From Acidobacteriota bacterium (GTDB taxonomy: Bacteria; Acidobacteriota; Aminicenantia; UBA2199): DNA of 6,990 nt. A program made the translations under genes and the position numbers. The stretch lies in contig JAQUQF010000093.1 in the NCBI GenBank assembly GCA_028749105.1, positions 1 to 6,990 of the forward strand, read 5' to 3'. Positions 1-5,824 of this stretch are shown here, piece by piece. Within the stretch, counting starts at the first letter, position 1, and every line of letters begins with the position of its first letter. Below the pieces are notes generated by a model, which saw only the letters and a list, made by a program, of their open reading frames with translations, did no database searches and was not told where the DNA came from.

Positions 1-1985
1 GTGATGCGGCTGTTCTCCAGCGTGGGGAATGATCGCCGCCAGCGCTCAAGGATCTGCTTGTCCGACTCCTTGCGCTCGCCGCTGGGTTTGAGGTAGGCGT
101 AGATGATGGCCTCGTAGGAGCCGGCGGCGCCGGTGCCGCTTGCCGTGTCGCTTGCGCTCTGCTCGCTGGTGCCCACCTGGACGAAAGTGGTGATGACGTT
201 GGGGTCCTTCAGTGACTCACTCTCGATATACTTGACAATGCGGTCGGTCTCCTCAACATTTGTGCCGACCGGCATGGATAGCTTCAGGTAGAGCATGGCG
301 CTGTCGGTGGCCGGCATGAACTCGGTGCCAAGGAAGGAAGCGCCGACCATGGCCAGGACGAAAGCGGCAATAATGCCGATCAGCACCTTTTTCCTGTGGA
401 CCAGAGCCTTGCGCAGCCAGCCTTCATAGAGGTCGCGCGTTTTAGTGAATTTGTCCTCGCCAAGGGCGACGACTCCCTCGGCAATTTTGTCGCCCTTCTT
501 GTGGTGGACGCGGAACATCCAGGCGGCCAGCATGGGAACGATGGTCAGGGCAACGAAGAGCGACGCCATTAGGGCGATGATCACCGAGACGGCCAGGCTC
601 TGCGCCATGCGGCCGGCGATGCCGGTGGCGAACATCATGGGGAAGAAGACGGCCACGGTGGTCAGGGTCGAGCCGGTAATGGCCAGCCCCACCTCCGACG
701 TCCCCTTGCGGGCCGCCTCGGTGGGCGCCATCCCCTCCTGCAGGTGTCGATAGATATTCTCGATGACCACCACGGCATTGTCGACCAGCATGCCCACCCC
801 CAAGGCCAGCCCTCCCAGGGTGATGAGGTTCAATGTATAGCCCATGACATAAAATGAGATGAAGGCCACGACGATCGACAGCGGGATGGTGATGCCGATG
901 GCGATCGTCGGCTTGAGGTTGCGCAGAAAAAGAAAGATGATCAGCATGGCCAGGATGCCACCCATGAATATGTTGGTGGTTGCCTTGCCCGACATCATCT
1001 CGATGATGCGCGACATGTCGAGCCAGACGTTGAACTTGACTCCATGCTTGAGGGTCGGTTCGATCCCGGCCAGGACTTTTTTCACGGCGCGGGCGACGAT
1101 CACCGAGTTGGCGCCCGAGCTCTTGGTGACCATCATCATGATTCCCGGCTCGCCGTTCATGCGCAGCTTGAGGCGGGCTTCCTTGGGGGCCTCACTCACC
1201 GTGCCGATGTCCTTGAGGAAGATCGGGGCGCCATTGCGGCTCATGCCGATTAGGATATCGTTGATCTCGGCCAGGGTCTTGAACTCGCCCATGGAGCGCA
1301 GCAGGAACTCCTTGTGGTTATCGGTCATGTAGCCGGCGGGCAGGTTGATGTTCGAGGCCTGGATGGCCCCTTCCACCTGGCCGATGTTCACGCCGCGCGA
1401 CTCGAGCTTGCCCTTGTCGATGCTGACCAGTACTTCGTTCATCTCGGGCGAGAAGACTGCGGTTGAGGCCACGCCCTCGATGCGCTCCAGGCGGGTGGCG
1501 ACCTCGTTGTCGACATAGTCGCGCAGCTTGCTCAGGTTGATGCCGCCGTCGCTGGTGATGCCGTAGGCGATGATCGGCATCTGCGAGAAGTTGAACTTCA
1601 TGACGAAGGGCTCGTCGGCCCCGTCGGGAAGATATTGGGAATACATGCCGATGGTGTCGCGCACGTCCTGAGCGGCGAAATCGAGGTTGGTCCCCCATTC
1701 GAATTCCACCATGACCACCGACTGCCCCTCCAGCGAGACGGACTGCAGCTTCTTGATCCCCGAGACGGTCGAGATCCACTGCTCCACCGGGCGGGTGATG
1801 TTCTGCTCGATATCCTCGGAGGAGACGCCGCCATAGGTCGTGATCACCGTGATATAGGGGTAATCCATGTCGGGCAGCATGTCCAGGCCCAGCTTGGTGA
1901 ACGAGATCATGCCCAGGATGACGATGACCAGGACGACCATGGACATCGTCACCCGTTTTTTCAGGGAAAAATCGACGATCTTCAT
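1..1985 (-). CDS. RND-family (HAE-type) multidrug efflux pump, inner-membrane subunit, 3' end missing
   Basis: This is the proton-driven inner-membrane transporter of a tripartite efflux complex, moving drugs or other hydrophobic compounds from periplasm and membrane into the adaptor and TolC channel. I translated it from ATG at 1985 to the left edge: 661 codons, no stop or frameshift. AcrB-like proteins have about 1030-1050 residues, so TM1-TM7 and the first porter half are present, with the start of the second porter half. TM1 is about residues 14-30. It is followed by the RND signature LPDMDYPYITV (38-48) and YGGVSSEDIEQ (51-61). TM2-TM6 lie at about 330-470. TM4 carries GMLVDNAVVVIENI, in which Asp402 matches AcrB Asp407, but the next residue is Asn where AcrB has a second Asp. 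FMPATDS follows TM7. The start is supported by a GGAGA Shine-Dalgarno six bases upstream, and the ATG overlaps the adaptor stop (ATGA). The lack of an HME-type motif argues against a dedicated metal pump. The substrate is unknown. Confidence 0.95.
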   Translation of the reverse strand, partial: MKIVDFSLKKRVTMSMVVLVIVILGMISFTKLGLDMLPDMDYPYITVITTYGGVSSEDIEQNITRPVEQWISTVSGIKKLQSVSLEGQSVVMVEFEWGTNLDFAAQDVRDTIGMYSQYLPDGADEPFVMKFNFSQMPIIAYGITSDGGINLSKLRDYVDNEVATRLERIEGVASTAVFSPEMNEVLVSIDKGKLESRGVNIGQVEGAIQASNINLPAGYMTDNHKEFLLRSMGEFKTLAEINDILIGMSRNGAPIFLKDIGTVSEAPKEARLKLRMNGEPGIMMMVTKSSGANSVIVARAVKKVLAGIEPTLKHGVKFNVWLDMSRIIEMMSGKATTNIFMGGILAMLIIFLFLRNLKPTIAIGITIPLSIVVAFISFYVMGYTLNLITLGGLALGVGMLVDNAVVVIENIYRHLQEGMAPTEAARKGTSEVGLAITGSTLTTVAVFFPMMFATGIAGRMAQSLAVSVIIALMASLFVALTIVPMLAAWMFRVHHKKGDKIAEGVVALGEDKFTKTRDLYEGWLRKALVHRKKVLIGIIAAFVLAMVGASFLGTEFMPATDSAMLYLKLSMPVGTNVEETDRIVKYIESESLKDPNVITTFVQVGTSEQSASDTASGTGAAGSYEAIIYAYLKPSGERKESDKQILERWRRSFPTLENSRI

Positions 1986-3064
1986 TTTTTATCTCCAGCC
2001 ATGACGACGACGGTACCATCCTTCAGGTCGTAGCTGCCTTCCACGATCACCAGCTCGTCGGGGCGCACTCCGGAAACGACCTCGAAGCGCGTGCCATTCT
2101 TCAGTCCCAGGCTCACAGCGCGCTTGCGGGCGATGCCGTTCTCGTTGATCATCACTTGCTTGTCGCCGGCCAACAGGGCGGTGAGGGGCAGCATGAAAAT
2201 GCCATCCTTGCGGATGGTTTCGATGGAAATATCGGCATAGACGCCGGCCTTGATCTTCATCTCCGGGTTGTCGATCTTGATCTCCACCTTGAAAGTCTTG
2301 GAGAGCGGGTCGGCTGCCAGGTTCTTGGAATAGACCTCGCCGGTGAACGCCTCATCGGCGCGCGACGAAATCTTTACCAGGCACTTCTGGCCAATCCTGA
2401 TCTTCTCGATCTCCTCGGCCGGAACATCGACCGTGATCTTGACCTTGGAGAGGTCCATCAGGGTCAGGATGCTCTGGCCCATGCCCATCATGGGGTTGAT
2501 CATATCGCCCTCTTCCATGTTCCTGGCGGCGATGATGCCGGCAAAAGGAGCTTTCATGTAGGCGTTCCTGGCGGTGTAGTCCACCAGGTCCAGGTTGGCC
2601 TTGGCGCTCTTGAGCTGGGTGTCGGCGGCGTCCAGGGCCAGCTGCGTGTTCTCGTACTGCATCGCGGAGATCGCCTTGTTATCCAGCATCTTTTTCATGC
2701 GTTCGGCGTTCAGCTTGGCGTTCTGAAAGGCAGTCTGGGCCACGGCCATGGCGGCGCGCGCCTGCTTCTGCTGCAGTTCCAGCGAGGTCATGTCCAGCGT
2801 GGCCAGCAGCTCGCCCTGGCCGACCCTGTCGCCCTGCTTCTTGAGGATGCGCCCCACGCGGCCGGAGGCATCGGGAGCGATGTTGGCCGTCTTCCAGGCG
2901 CTGACCGTGCCTTTATAATTGAAATACTTGGCCAGGGTTCCTTTCTGCGGCAGCTCGGCCTTGACCAGCAGCGGCTTCTGCTGCTCGGTCGCCTGCTCCC
3001 CTTTCCTGGAGCAGAATGTCAGGGTTAAAACCAGGGCCAATAATGCGATTGCGATCTTTTTCAT
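1982..3064 (-). CDS. RND efflux periplasmic adaptor (membrane fusion protein, HlyD/AcrA type)
   Basis: This 360-residue adaptor should bridge the RND pump and the TolC-like channel in the periplasm. The N-terminus (MKKIAIALLALVLTLTFC) is a signal peptide ending in Cys18. The lipobox is imperfect because Phe17 stands where Gly, Ala or Ser is usual, so lipidation is likely but not certain. The biotinyl-lipoyl-like domain is split in the normal way: the first half is about 55-91 (with GRVGRILKKQGDRVGQGELL), and the second is about 168-206 (APFAGIIAARNMEEGDMI). Between them is an alpha-helical hairpin, about 92-160, rich in Gln, Ala and Leu with coiled-coil spacing. A beta-barrel domain (about 207-283, KVKITVDVPAEEIEKI) and a membrane-proximal domain (about 285-360) complete the protein. 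Length and order are normal for the family. An unusual Met-rich stretch, MINPMMGMGQ (188-197), sits in the second lipoyl half. The start is backed by GGAGGAG (3069-3075). It overlaps the upstream and downstream genes by four bases each. Confidence 0.95.
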   Translation of the reverse strand: MKKIAIALLALVLTLTFCSRKGEQATEQQKPLLVKAELPQKGTLAKYFNYKGTVSAWKTANIAPDASGRVGRILKKQGDRVGQGELLATLDMTSLELQQKQARAAMAVAQTAFQNAKLNAERMKKMLDNKAISAMQYENTQLALDAADTQLKSAKANLDLVDYTARNAYMKAPFAGIIAARNMEEGDMINPMMGMGQSILTLMDLSKVKITVDVPAEEIEKIRIGQKCLVKISSRADEAFTGEVYSKNLAADPLSKTFKVEIKIDNPEMKIKAGVYADISIETIRKDGIFMLPLTALLAGDKQVMINENGIARKRAVSLGLKNGTRFEVVSGVRPDELVIVEGSYDLKDGTVVVMAGDKK

Positions 3065-4386
3065 GCGACTCCTCCGTTCAAATTGACGCCCGTCAGCTTT
3101 TCCAGCTCGGCGATGGCGATGTTATAGTTGTACAGGGCCTGCAGGTAATTGACCTTGGCCCGGGTCAGTTCGTTATAGGAAGAATTCAGCTCGAGAATGG
3201 TGATCATCCCTTCCTTGTAGCTGAGCTCCGCGATGCGCACGCCTTCCTTGGCGCTCTCCACGTTCTTCAGCCCCATCTGGATGTTCTCATACTCCTGGTG
3301 AATGGTGCGGTAGCCGCTTTCGACCTGCAGCCGGGTGGCGTCGCCCAGCTGTCTGGCATTCAGGTCCATGATCTTCTTCAGCACATTCATCTCGCCGACC
3401 TGGCCGCTGCGCTTCAGCCCGGTAAAGATGGGCCAGCTCATCCCCAGGGAGATGGAGTAATAATCCTGCCAGTTGTTCTTGCGCAGGTTGAAGGTATCGG
3501 ACTGGTAGCTGTAGGCGGCCACCAGGGAGAAATTCGGCACGTACTGTGCCCAGGTGATCTTCAGCAGGTTGTTGATCTTCTGGCTCTCCATCCGCAACTG
3601 CAGCAGCTCCGAGCGGTTGGCCATGGAGTTTTGCAGCAGGTTGTCCAGCTCCATCTGCACCTGGCGGTAGCCCAGCTCGCCCTGCAGGCGGATCTCCCTG
3701 GCCGGCGGCAATCCCAGCATCAGCTTCAAGCCCAGGATGGACGTATCCAGCAGGTTCTCCACGCGCAGCACGTCGGGCTTGGTGGCGCTGAGTGCCAGCT
3801 CGGCCCGCAGCAGGTCGTATTGCGAGGCCATGCCCAGGTCGAAGCTGTTCTTCACGTTTTTGTAATTGCCTTCGGCCAGGGAATAGGCCTCGGTGTGGGC
3901 CTTGAGCAGCTCCTGCATGATCTGGATATTGTAGAAGGCCTTGCGCACGTTCAGGATAGTATCGGCGCGCGAGTTCTTTTCCCGCTCCTTGGCCAGGCGC
4001 AGGTCCAGCTCGGCGTTCTTGTAATTGAAGAAGATCTTGCCGCCGGTGAATACGGGCTGGACGATCTGGAAGGAGAAGGAGTAATCCAGCTGGAAGCGCA
4101 GGGAGGCTTTGGTGGGCTCGCCCCCGGGAACGAAGGACGGGATCTCGATGGTCATCAGCTTCTGGTCAAGTATCTTGGAGCCCGTCAGGGTCGCCTCGGG
4201 CAGGAAGCCGAAGTTCTGCATCAGGCGGTAGCGGTATTGCCGGATCTCCTGCTGGCTGACCTGGTAGGCGGGATTGTTGGTGATCGCCAGCTGGATCGCC
4301 TGGTCCACTGTAAGATCCATCGGCGGTTCCTGGGCAAATCCCAGAGTGCCCAATAAAAACAAAACTAGTAATGCTCGTTTCATCAT
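3061..4386 (-). CDS. TolC-like outer-membrane efflux channel (OEP family)
   Basis: This is the outer-membrane exit duct of the efflux complex, expected to form a trimer spanning the outer membrane and periplasm. It has 441 residues, a usual length. A cleavable signal peptide (MMKRALLVLFLLGTLGFA) predicts cleavage before Gln19. There is no lipobox cysteine, so it appears unlipidated. The internal duplication of the family is visible: the motif VQPVFTGGK (109-117) in the first half is echoed by MSWPIFTGLKRSG (316-328) in the second. Each is followed by a long helix-forming region (about 119-225 and 326-435), and each half also has a short beta-rich segment. SYKEGMITILELNSSYNEL (389-407) is the typical C-terminal helix motif. 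Two start codons are adjacent (4386 and 4383). AGGAGG at 4388-4393 is one base from the first and four from the second, so 4383 is at least as likely. The gene sits between the regulator and the adaptor and shares ATGA with the latter. Confidence 0.95.
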   Translation of the reverse strand: MMKRALLVLFLLGTLGFAQEPPMDLTVDQAIQLAITNNPAYQVSQQEIRQYRYRLMQNFGFLPEATLTGSKILDQKLMTIEIPSFVPGGEPTKASLRFQLDYSFSFQIVQPVFTGGKIFFNYKNAELDLRLAKEREKNSRADTILNVRKAFYNIQIMQELLKAHTEAYSLAEGNYKNVKNSFDLGMASQYDLLRAELALSATKPDVLRVENLLDTSILGLKLMLGLPPAREIRLQGELGYRQVQMELDNLLQNSMANRSELLQLRMESQKINNLLKITWAQYVPNFSLVAAYSYQSDTFNLRKNNWQDYYSISLGMSWPIFTGLKRSGQVGEMNVLKKIMDLNARQLGDATRLQVESGYRTIHQEYENIQMGLKNVESAKEGVRIAELSYKEGMITILELNSSYNELTRAKVNYLQALYNYNIAIAELEKLTGVNLNGGVA

Positions 4387-4387
4387 G

Positions 4388-4393
4388 CCTCCT
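4388..4393 (-). promoter_or_regulatory. Shine-Dalgarno of the TolC-like gene, overlapping the regulator's stop
   Basis: On the minus strand this reads AGGAGG, a perfect anti-16S match. Its first two bases are the last two of the regulator's TAG stop (4394-4392). Ribosomes finishing the regulator therefore end on the next gene's ribosome-binding site, which favours coupled translation. The spacing favours the second ATG (4383) over the first (4386). Confidence 0.8.
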
Positions 4394-4991
4394 AGTCCAA
4401 AATGCCGTTCTTTAATAGTCTCATGATCAGCTTCTTCATCTTTTCATGATCGTTGACCTCGCCCTTGATCGAGTCCCAGAAAGCGCCCTCCAGCAAGGTG
4501 CTCAGCGCCATGCCGATCATCTCTGTGGAGAATTCTTCCAGGATCTCCGGGCGCACGATGTCCTTCATGAACTCGCCCAGTTCCCTGGCGGTTTCCTGTC
4601 TTTTACGGATTTCAGCATTGATATGTTCTTCGATGTCCTCACATTCATTGACGACCAGGTGGTGCTCTCGGAGCATCATCCTTAGAAAGTCGCGCTTCTC
4701 CTGCATGTATTCAATGGAGAGGTCGATGAATTCCTCGATGACCTGGTATTTGTCCTTCTTCTGGCCCATGATGAGCTTGCCTTTTTCGGCGATCTCGTTC
4801 TGGAAGCGGGCGAAAAGCCCCAGGAACAGGGAAACCTTGCTCGGGAAATAATTGTAAAGCGTCGGCTTGGAGATCTGGCATTTCTCGGCGATCTTGTCCA
4901 TCGAAGTGCTTTTATAACCCTGTTTGGTAAATAGGGATTCGCAGCAATTCAAAATGAAATCACGCATCATGTCTTCTTTACTTTTGGTCAA
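4392..4991 (-). CDS. TetR/AcrR-family transcriptional regulator, probable repressor of the efflux operon
   Basis: This 199-residue protein has the normal TetR-family length. The N-terminal DNA-binding domain is clear. Helix 1 is about 8-22 (MMRDFILNCCESLFT), followed by KQGYKSTSMDKIAEKC and the recognition helix region ISKPTLYNYFPSK (40-52), which is the family hallmark. The rest (about 55-199) is an all-helical ligand-binding and dimerisation domain of no recognisable subtype. The chosen start is TTG at 4991: AGAGGT lies eight bases upstream, and it gives the usual short tail before helix 1. ATG codons 8 and 9 lack a good Shine-Dalgarno and would clip helix 1. The gene leads the operon directly ahead of the outer-membrane factor, so it most likely represses its own promoter and the pump until an effector binds. 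The promoter region carries repeated operator-like sites. The effector cannot be inferred. Confidence 0.93.
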   Translation of the reverse strand: MTKSKEDMMRDFILNCCESLFTKQGYKSTSMDKIAEKCQISKPTLYNYFPSKVSLFLGLFARFQNEIAEKGKLIMGQKKDKYQVIEEFIDLSIEYMQEKRDFLRMMLREHHLVVNECEDIEEHINAEIRKRQETARELGEFMKDIVRPEILEEFSTEMIGMALSTLLEGAFWDSIKGEVNDHEKMKKLIMRLLKNGILD

Positions 4992-4996
4992 TTTGC

Positions 4997-5011
4997 TTTA
5001 CCTCTGGTAAA
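4997..5011 (-). promoter_or_regulatory. Inverted repeat over the regulator's Shine-Dalgarno
   Basis: The minus strand reads TTTACCAGAGGTAAA, two perfect 6-bp arms around AGA. The Shine-Dalgarno AGAGGT (5005-5000) forms the centre and part of the right arm, eight bases ahead of the TTG start. It could be one dyad half of a TetR operator. It could also be a small mRNA hairpin that partly hides the ribosome-binding site, although a three-base loop with AT-rich arms would be weak. The operator reading fits better because part of the same sequence recurs 40 bp upstream. Confidence 0.5.
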
Positions 5012-5061
5012 TTAATTTAACTTGGCGAATGATTAATTAACCGTACGTAAACTATTTTAAC
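4997..5061 (-). promoter_or_regulatory. Two direct-repeat operator candidates for the TetR-family regulator
   Basis: On the minus strand a 25-bp element at 5061-5037 recurs imperfectly at 5021-4997, with 18 of 25 positions identical by hand alignment. The first 15 bases are GTTAAAATAGTTTAC and GTTAAATTAATTTAC (13 of 15 identical). Both elements end in GGTWAA. The spacing is 40 bp, close to four helical turns, so two dimers could sit on roughly the same DNA face. The upstream copy covers the -10 box and the downstream copy covers the regulator's Shine-Dalgarno, which is a sensible position for autorepression. The AT-rich composition makes some similarity likely by chance. Confidence 0.5.
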
Positions 5062-5082
5062 TCAGAGTTTATTATTTGTCAA
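5054..5082 (-). promoter_or_regulatory. Sigma-70-type promoter of the efflux operon
   Basis: On the minus strand TTGACA (5082-5077) is followed after exactly 17 bp by TAAAAT (5059-5054). That is a perfect -35 and a five-of-six -10 at the ideal spacing. Transcription should start near 5047, leaving a leader of about 55 bases before the TTG start of the regulator. The -35 box lies inside the last codons of the upstream glycosylase gene. A long A-tract immediately upstream (on this strand) could act as an UP element. Confidence 0.75.
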
Positions 5083-5704
5083 CTATTTTTTTATTTTTTT
5101 TTTGACGAAAGCAGCCTATCAGGTGGTCATTGACCATTCCAGTAGCCTGCATGTGGGCATAGATGATGGTAGAACCGACGAATTTGAAGCCGCGCCGGCG
5201 CAGATCGGCGCTTATAACGTCGGAAAGTGGTGTCCTTGCCGGTATCTCGCTATCTTTCTTCCACGAGTTTCGCAGAGGCTTGTTGCCAACGAATGACCAG
5301 ATATAGCGGTTGAAAGTGCCGAATTCCTCCCTGATTTCGAGAAACGCCCTGGCGTTGCTCACAGACGCCGCAATCTTGGCGCGGTTGCGGACCAGCCCGG
5401 GATCGGCCAGCAGCCTGACGACCTCTTTTTCGCCATAGCGGGCGATCTTGTTGAAATCGAAGCCGTCATAGGCCCGGCGATAGTTCTCCCTCTTTTTTAG
5501 GACCAGCAGCCAATTCAATCCTGCCTGGACGCCTTCCAACAGCAGGAATTCGAACCATTTCCGGTCATTGCGCACCGGCACTCCCCATTCGCGGTCGTGG
5601 TACTCGATGTACAGCGGATCGGAGAGGCACCAGGGACAGCGCTTTATACTTTTTGCTTTCCTATCAGATTTTGTAGGTTTCATCATGTTCATTTTGTCTC
5701 GCAT
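5072..5704 (-). CDS. tag: DNA-3-methyladenine glycosylase I
   Basis: This is a base-excision repair enzyme that removes 3-methyladenine from alkylated DNA in the cytoplasm. Similarity to the E. coli Tag sequence as I remember it runs almost end to end: DPLYIEYHDREWGVP, LEGVQAGLNW, VLKKRENYR, NARAFL, WSFVGNKP, RRRGFKFVGSTI and VNDHLIGC. By that alignment the zinc ligands are Cys23, His36, His194 and Cys198, and the pocket residues are Glu57 (E. coli Glu38), Trp65 (Trp46) and Tyr35 (Tyr16). All are present. It has 210 residues against 187 in E. coli: about 19 extra at the N-terminus and a short Lys-rich tail. The start is uncertain. ATG at 5704 lacks a convincing Shine-Dalgarno, and ATG codons at 5, 7 and 8 are alternatives. 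The tail (KKNKKIVDK) is encoded by the A-tract and -35 box of the efflux promoter. The gene lies just upstream of the efflux operon in the same direction, with no visible terminator. Confidence 0.95.
   Translation of the reverse strand: MRDKMNMMKPTKSDRKAKSIKRCPWCLSDPLYIEYHDREWGVPVRNDRKWFEFLLLEGVQAGLNWLLVLKKRENYRRAYDGFDFNKIARYGEKEVVRLLADPGLVRNRAKIAASVSNARAFLEIREEFGTFNRYIWSFVGNKPLRNSWKKDSEIPARTPLSDVISADLRRRGFKFVGSTIIYAHMQATGMVNDHLIGCFRQKKNKKIVDK
5086..5103 (-). promoter_or_regulatory. A-tract, possible UP element, inside the 3' end of tag
   Basis: The minus strand reads ten A, one T, seven A, ending three bases before the -35 box. Poly-A tracts in this position are bound by the alpha subunit C-terminal domain of RNA polymerase in well-studied promoters. 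It also encodes the Lys-rich tail of the glycosylase. Whether it raises transcription here is inferred from position and composition only. Confidence 0.45.
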
Positions 5705-5722
5705 TCACCATTTATCACTCTT

Positions 5723-5762
5723 TTTTTACTTTTACCTTTTACCGTTTTCCTTTTGCCTTTGC
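5723..5762. repeat. Degenerate 7-bp tandem repeat, TTTTRCC
   Basis: On the plus strand successive heptamers read TTTTTAC, TTTTACC, TTTTACC, GTTTTCC, TTTTGCC, then a partial TTTGC. This gives about five and a half units in the spacer between tag and the divergent gene. It overlaps the weak tag promoter candidate. Heptanucleotide repeats in spacers are known from cyanobacteria and some other bacteria, but their function is generally unclear. Confidence 0.7.
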
Positions 5763-5764
5763 AA
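5736..5764 (-). promoter_or_regulatory. Weak candidate promoter for tag
   Basis: On the minus strand TTGCAA (5764-5759) and TAAAAG (5741-5736) are separated by 17 bp, each matching four of six consensus bases. The start point would fall near 5729, about 25 bases before the tag ATG. The match is weak, and the surrounding sequence is A-rich enough to give such hits by chance. No better tag promoter was seen in the divergent spacer. Confidence 0.25.
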
Positions 5765-5784
5765 GCGCCACCCTCGGTGCTTGC
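5761..5784. repeat. Inverted repeat in the divergent spacer
   Basis: The plus strand reads GCAAGCGCC, ACCCTC, GGTGCTTGC. These are two 9-base arms with one G-T wobble around a six-base centre. It is not followed by a T-run in either direction, so it is a poor fit for an intrinsic terminator. Its right edge is five bases from the -35 box of the plus-strand promoter, so an operator for that gene or for both divergent genes is plausible. No regulator can be assigned. Confidence 0.55.
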
Positions 5785-5789
5785 CTGCC

Positions 5790-5818
5790 TTGACAATCGC
5801 CGACGGCTGGGGTAGATT
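5790..5818 (+). promoter_or_regulatory. Promoter of the rightmost gene, predicted to give a leaderless mRNA
   Basis: A perfect TTGACA (5790-5795) is followed after 17 bp by TAGATT (5813-5818), which matches four of six bases of the -10 consensus. The usual distance from -10 to start point puts +1 at about 5825, the A of the gene's ATG. The only Shine-Dalgarno-like bases, GGGG at 5809-5812, are twelve bases away and would not be transcribed from this start. Confidence 0.55.
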
Positions 5819-5824
5819 CAAAAA

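Noticed and set aside
1..1985. Possible frameshift or pseudogene in the pump
   Set aside because: A codon-by-codon translation from 1985 to the edge stays open and keeps RND motifs in order, so the gene is simply cut by the window.
1318..2019. Minus-strand open frame of 233 codons in another frame of the pump gene
   Set aside because: It is rich in Arg, His and Gly as expected for an out-of-frame reading. The pump frame runs uninterrupted through the same region with RND motifs.
2156..3028. Plus-strand open frame of 290 codons opposite the adaptor gene
   Set aside because: It is an antisense shadow of a clear membrane fusion protein, with no recognisable domains of its own.
3016..4356. Plus-strand open frame of 446 codons opposite the TolC-like gene
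   Set aside because: It is a mirror of the real gene: its composition is dominated by Leu, Gln, Val, Gly and His, it shows no domain motif, and the minus strand has unmistakable OEP motifs, signal peptide and Shine-Dalgarno.
5083..5103. T-rich run on the plus strand as an intrinsic terminator
   Set aside because: No plus-strand gene ends nearby and no GC-rich hairpin precedes it. It is better explained as the A-tract of the minus-strand promoter and Lys codons of tag.
5761..5784. Inverted repeat as a terminator
   Set aside because: No T-run follows on either strand and no gene ends into it; both neighbours point away.
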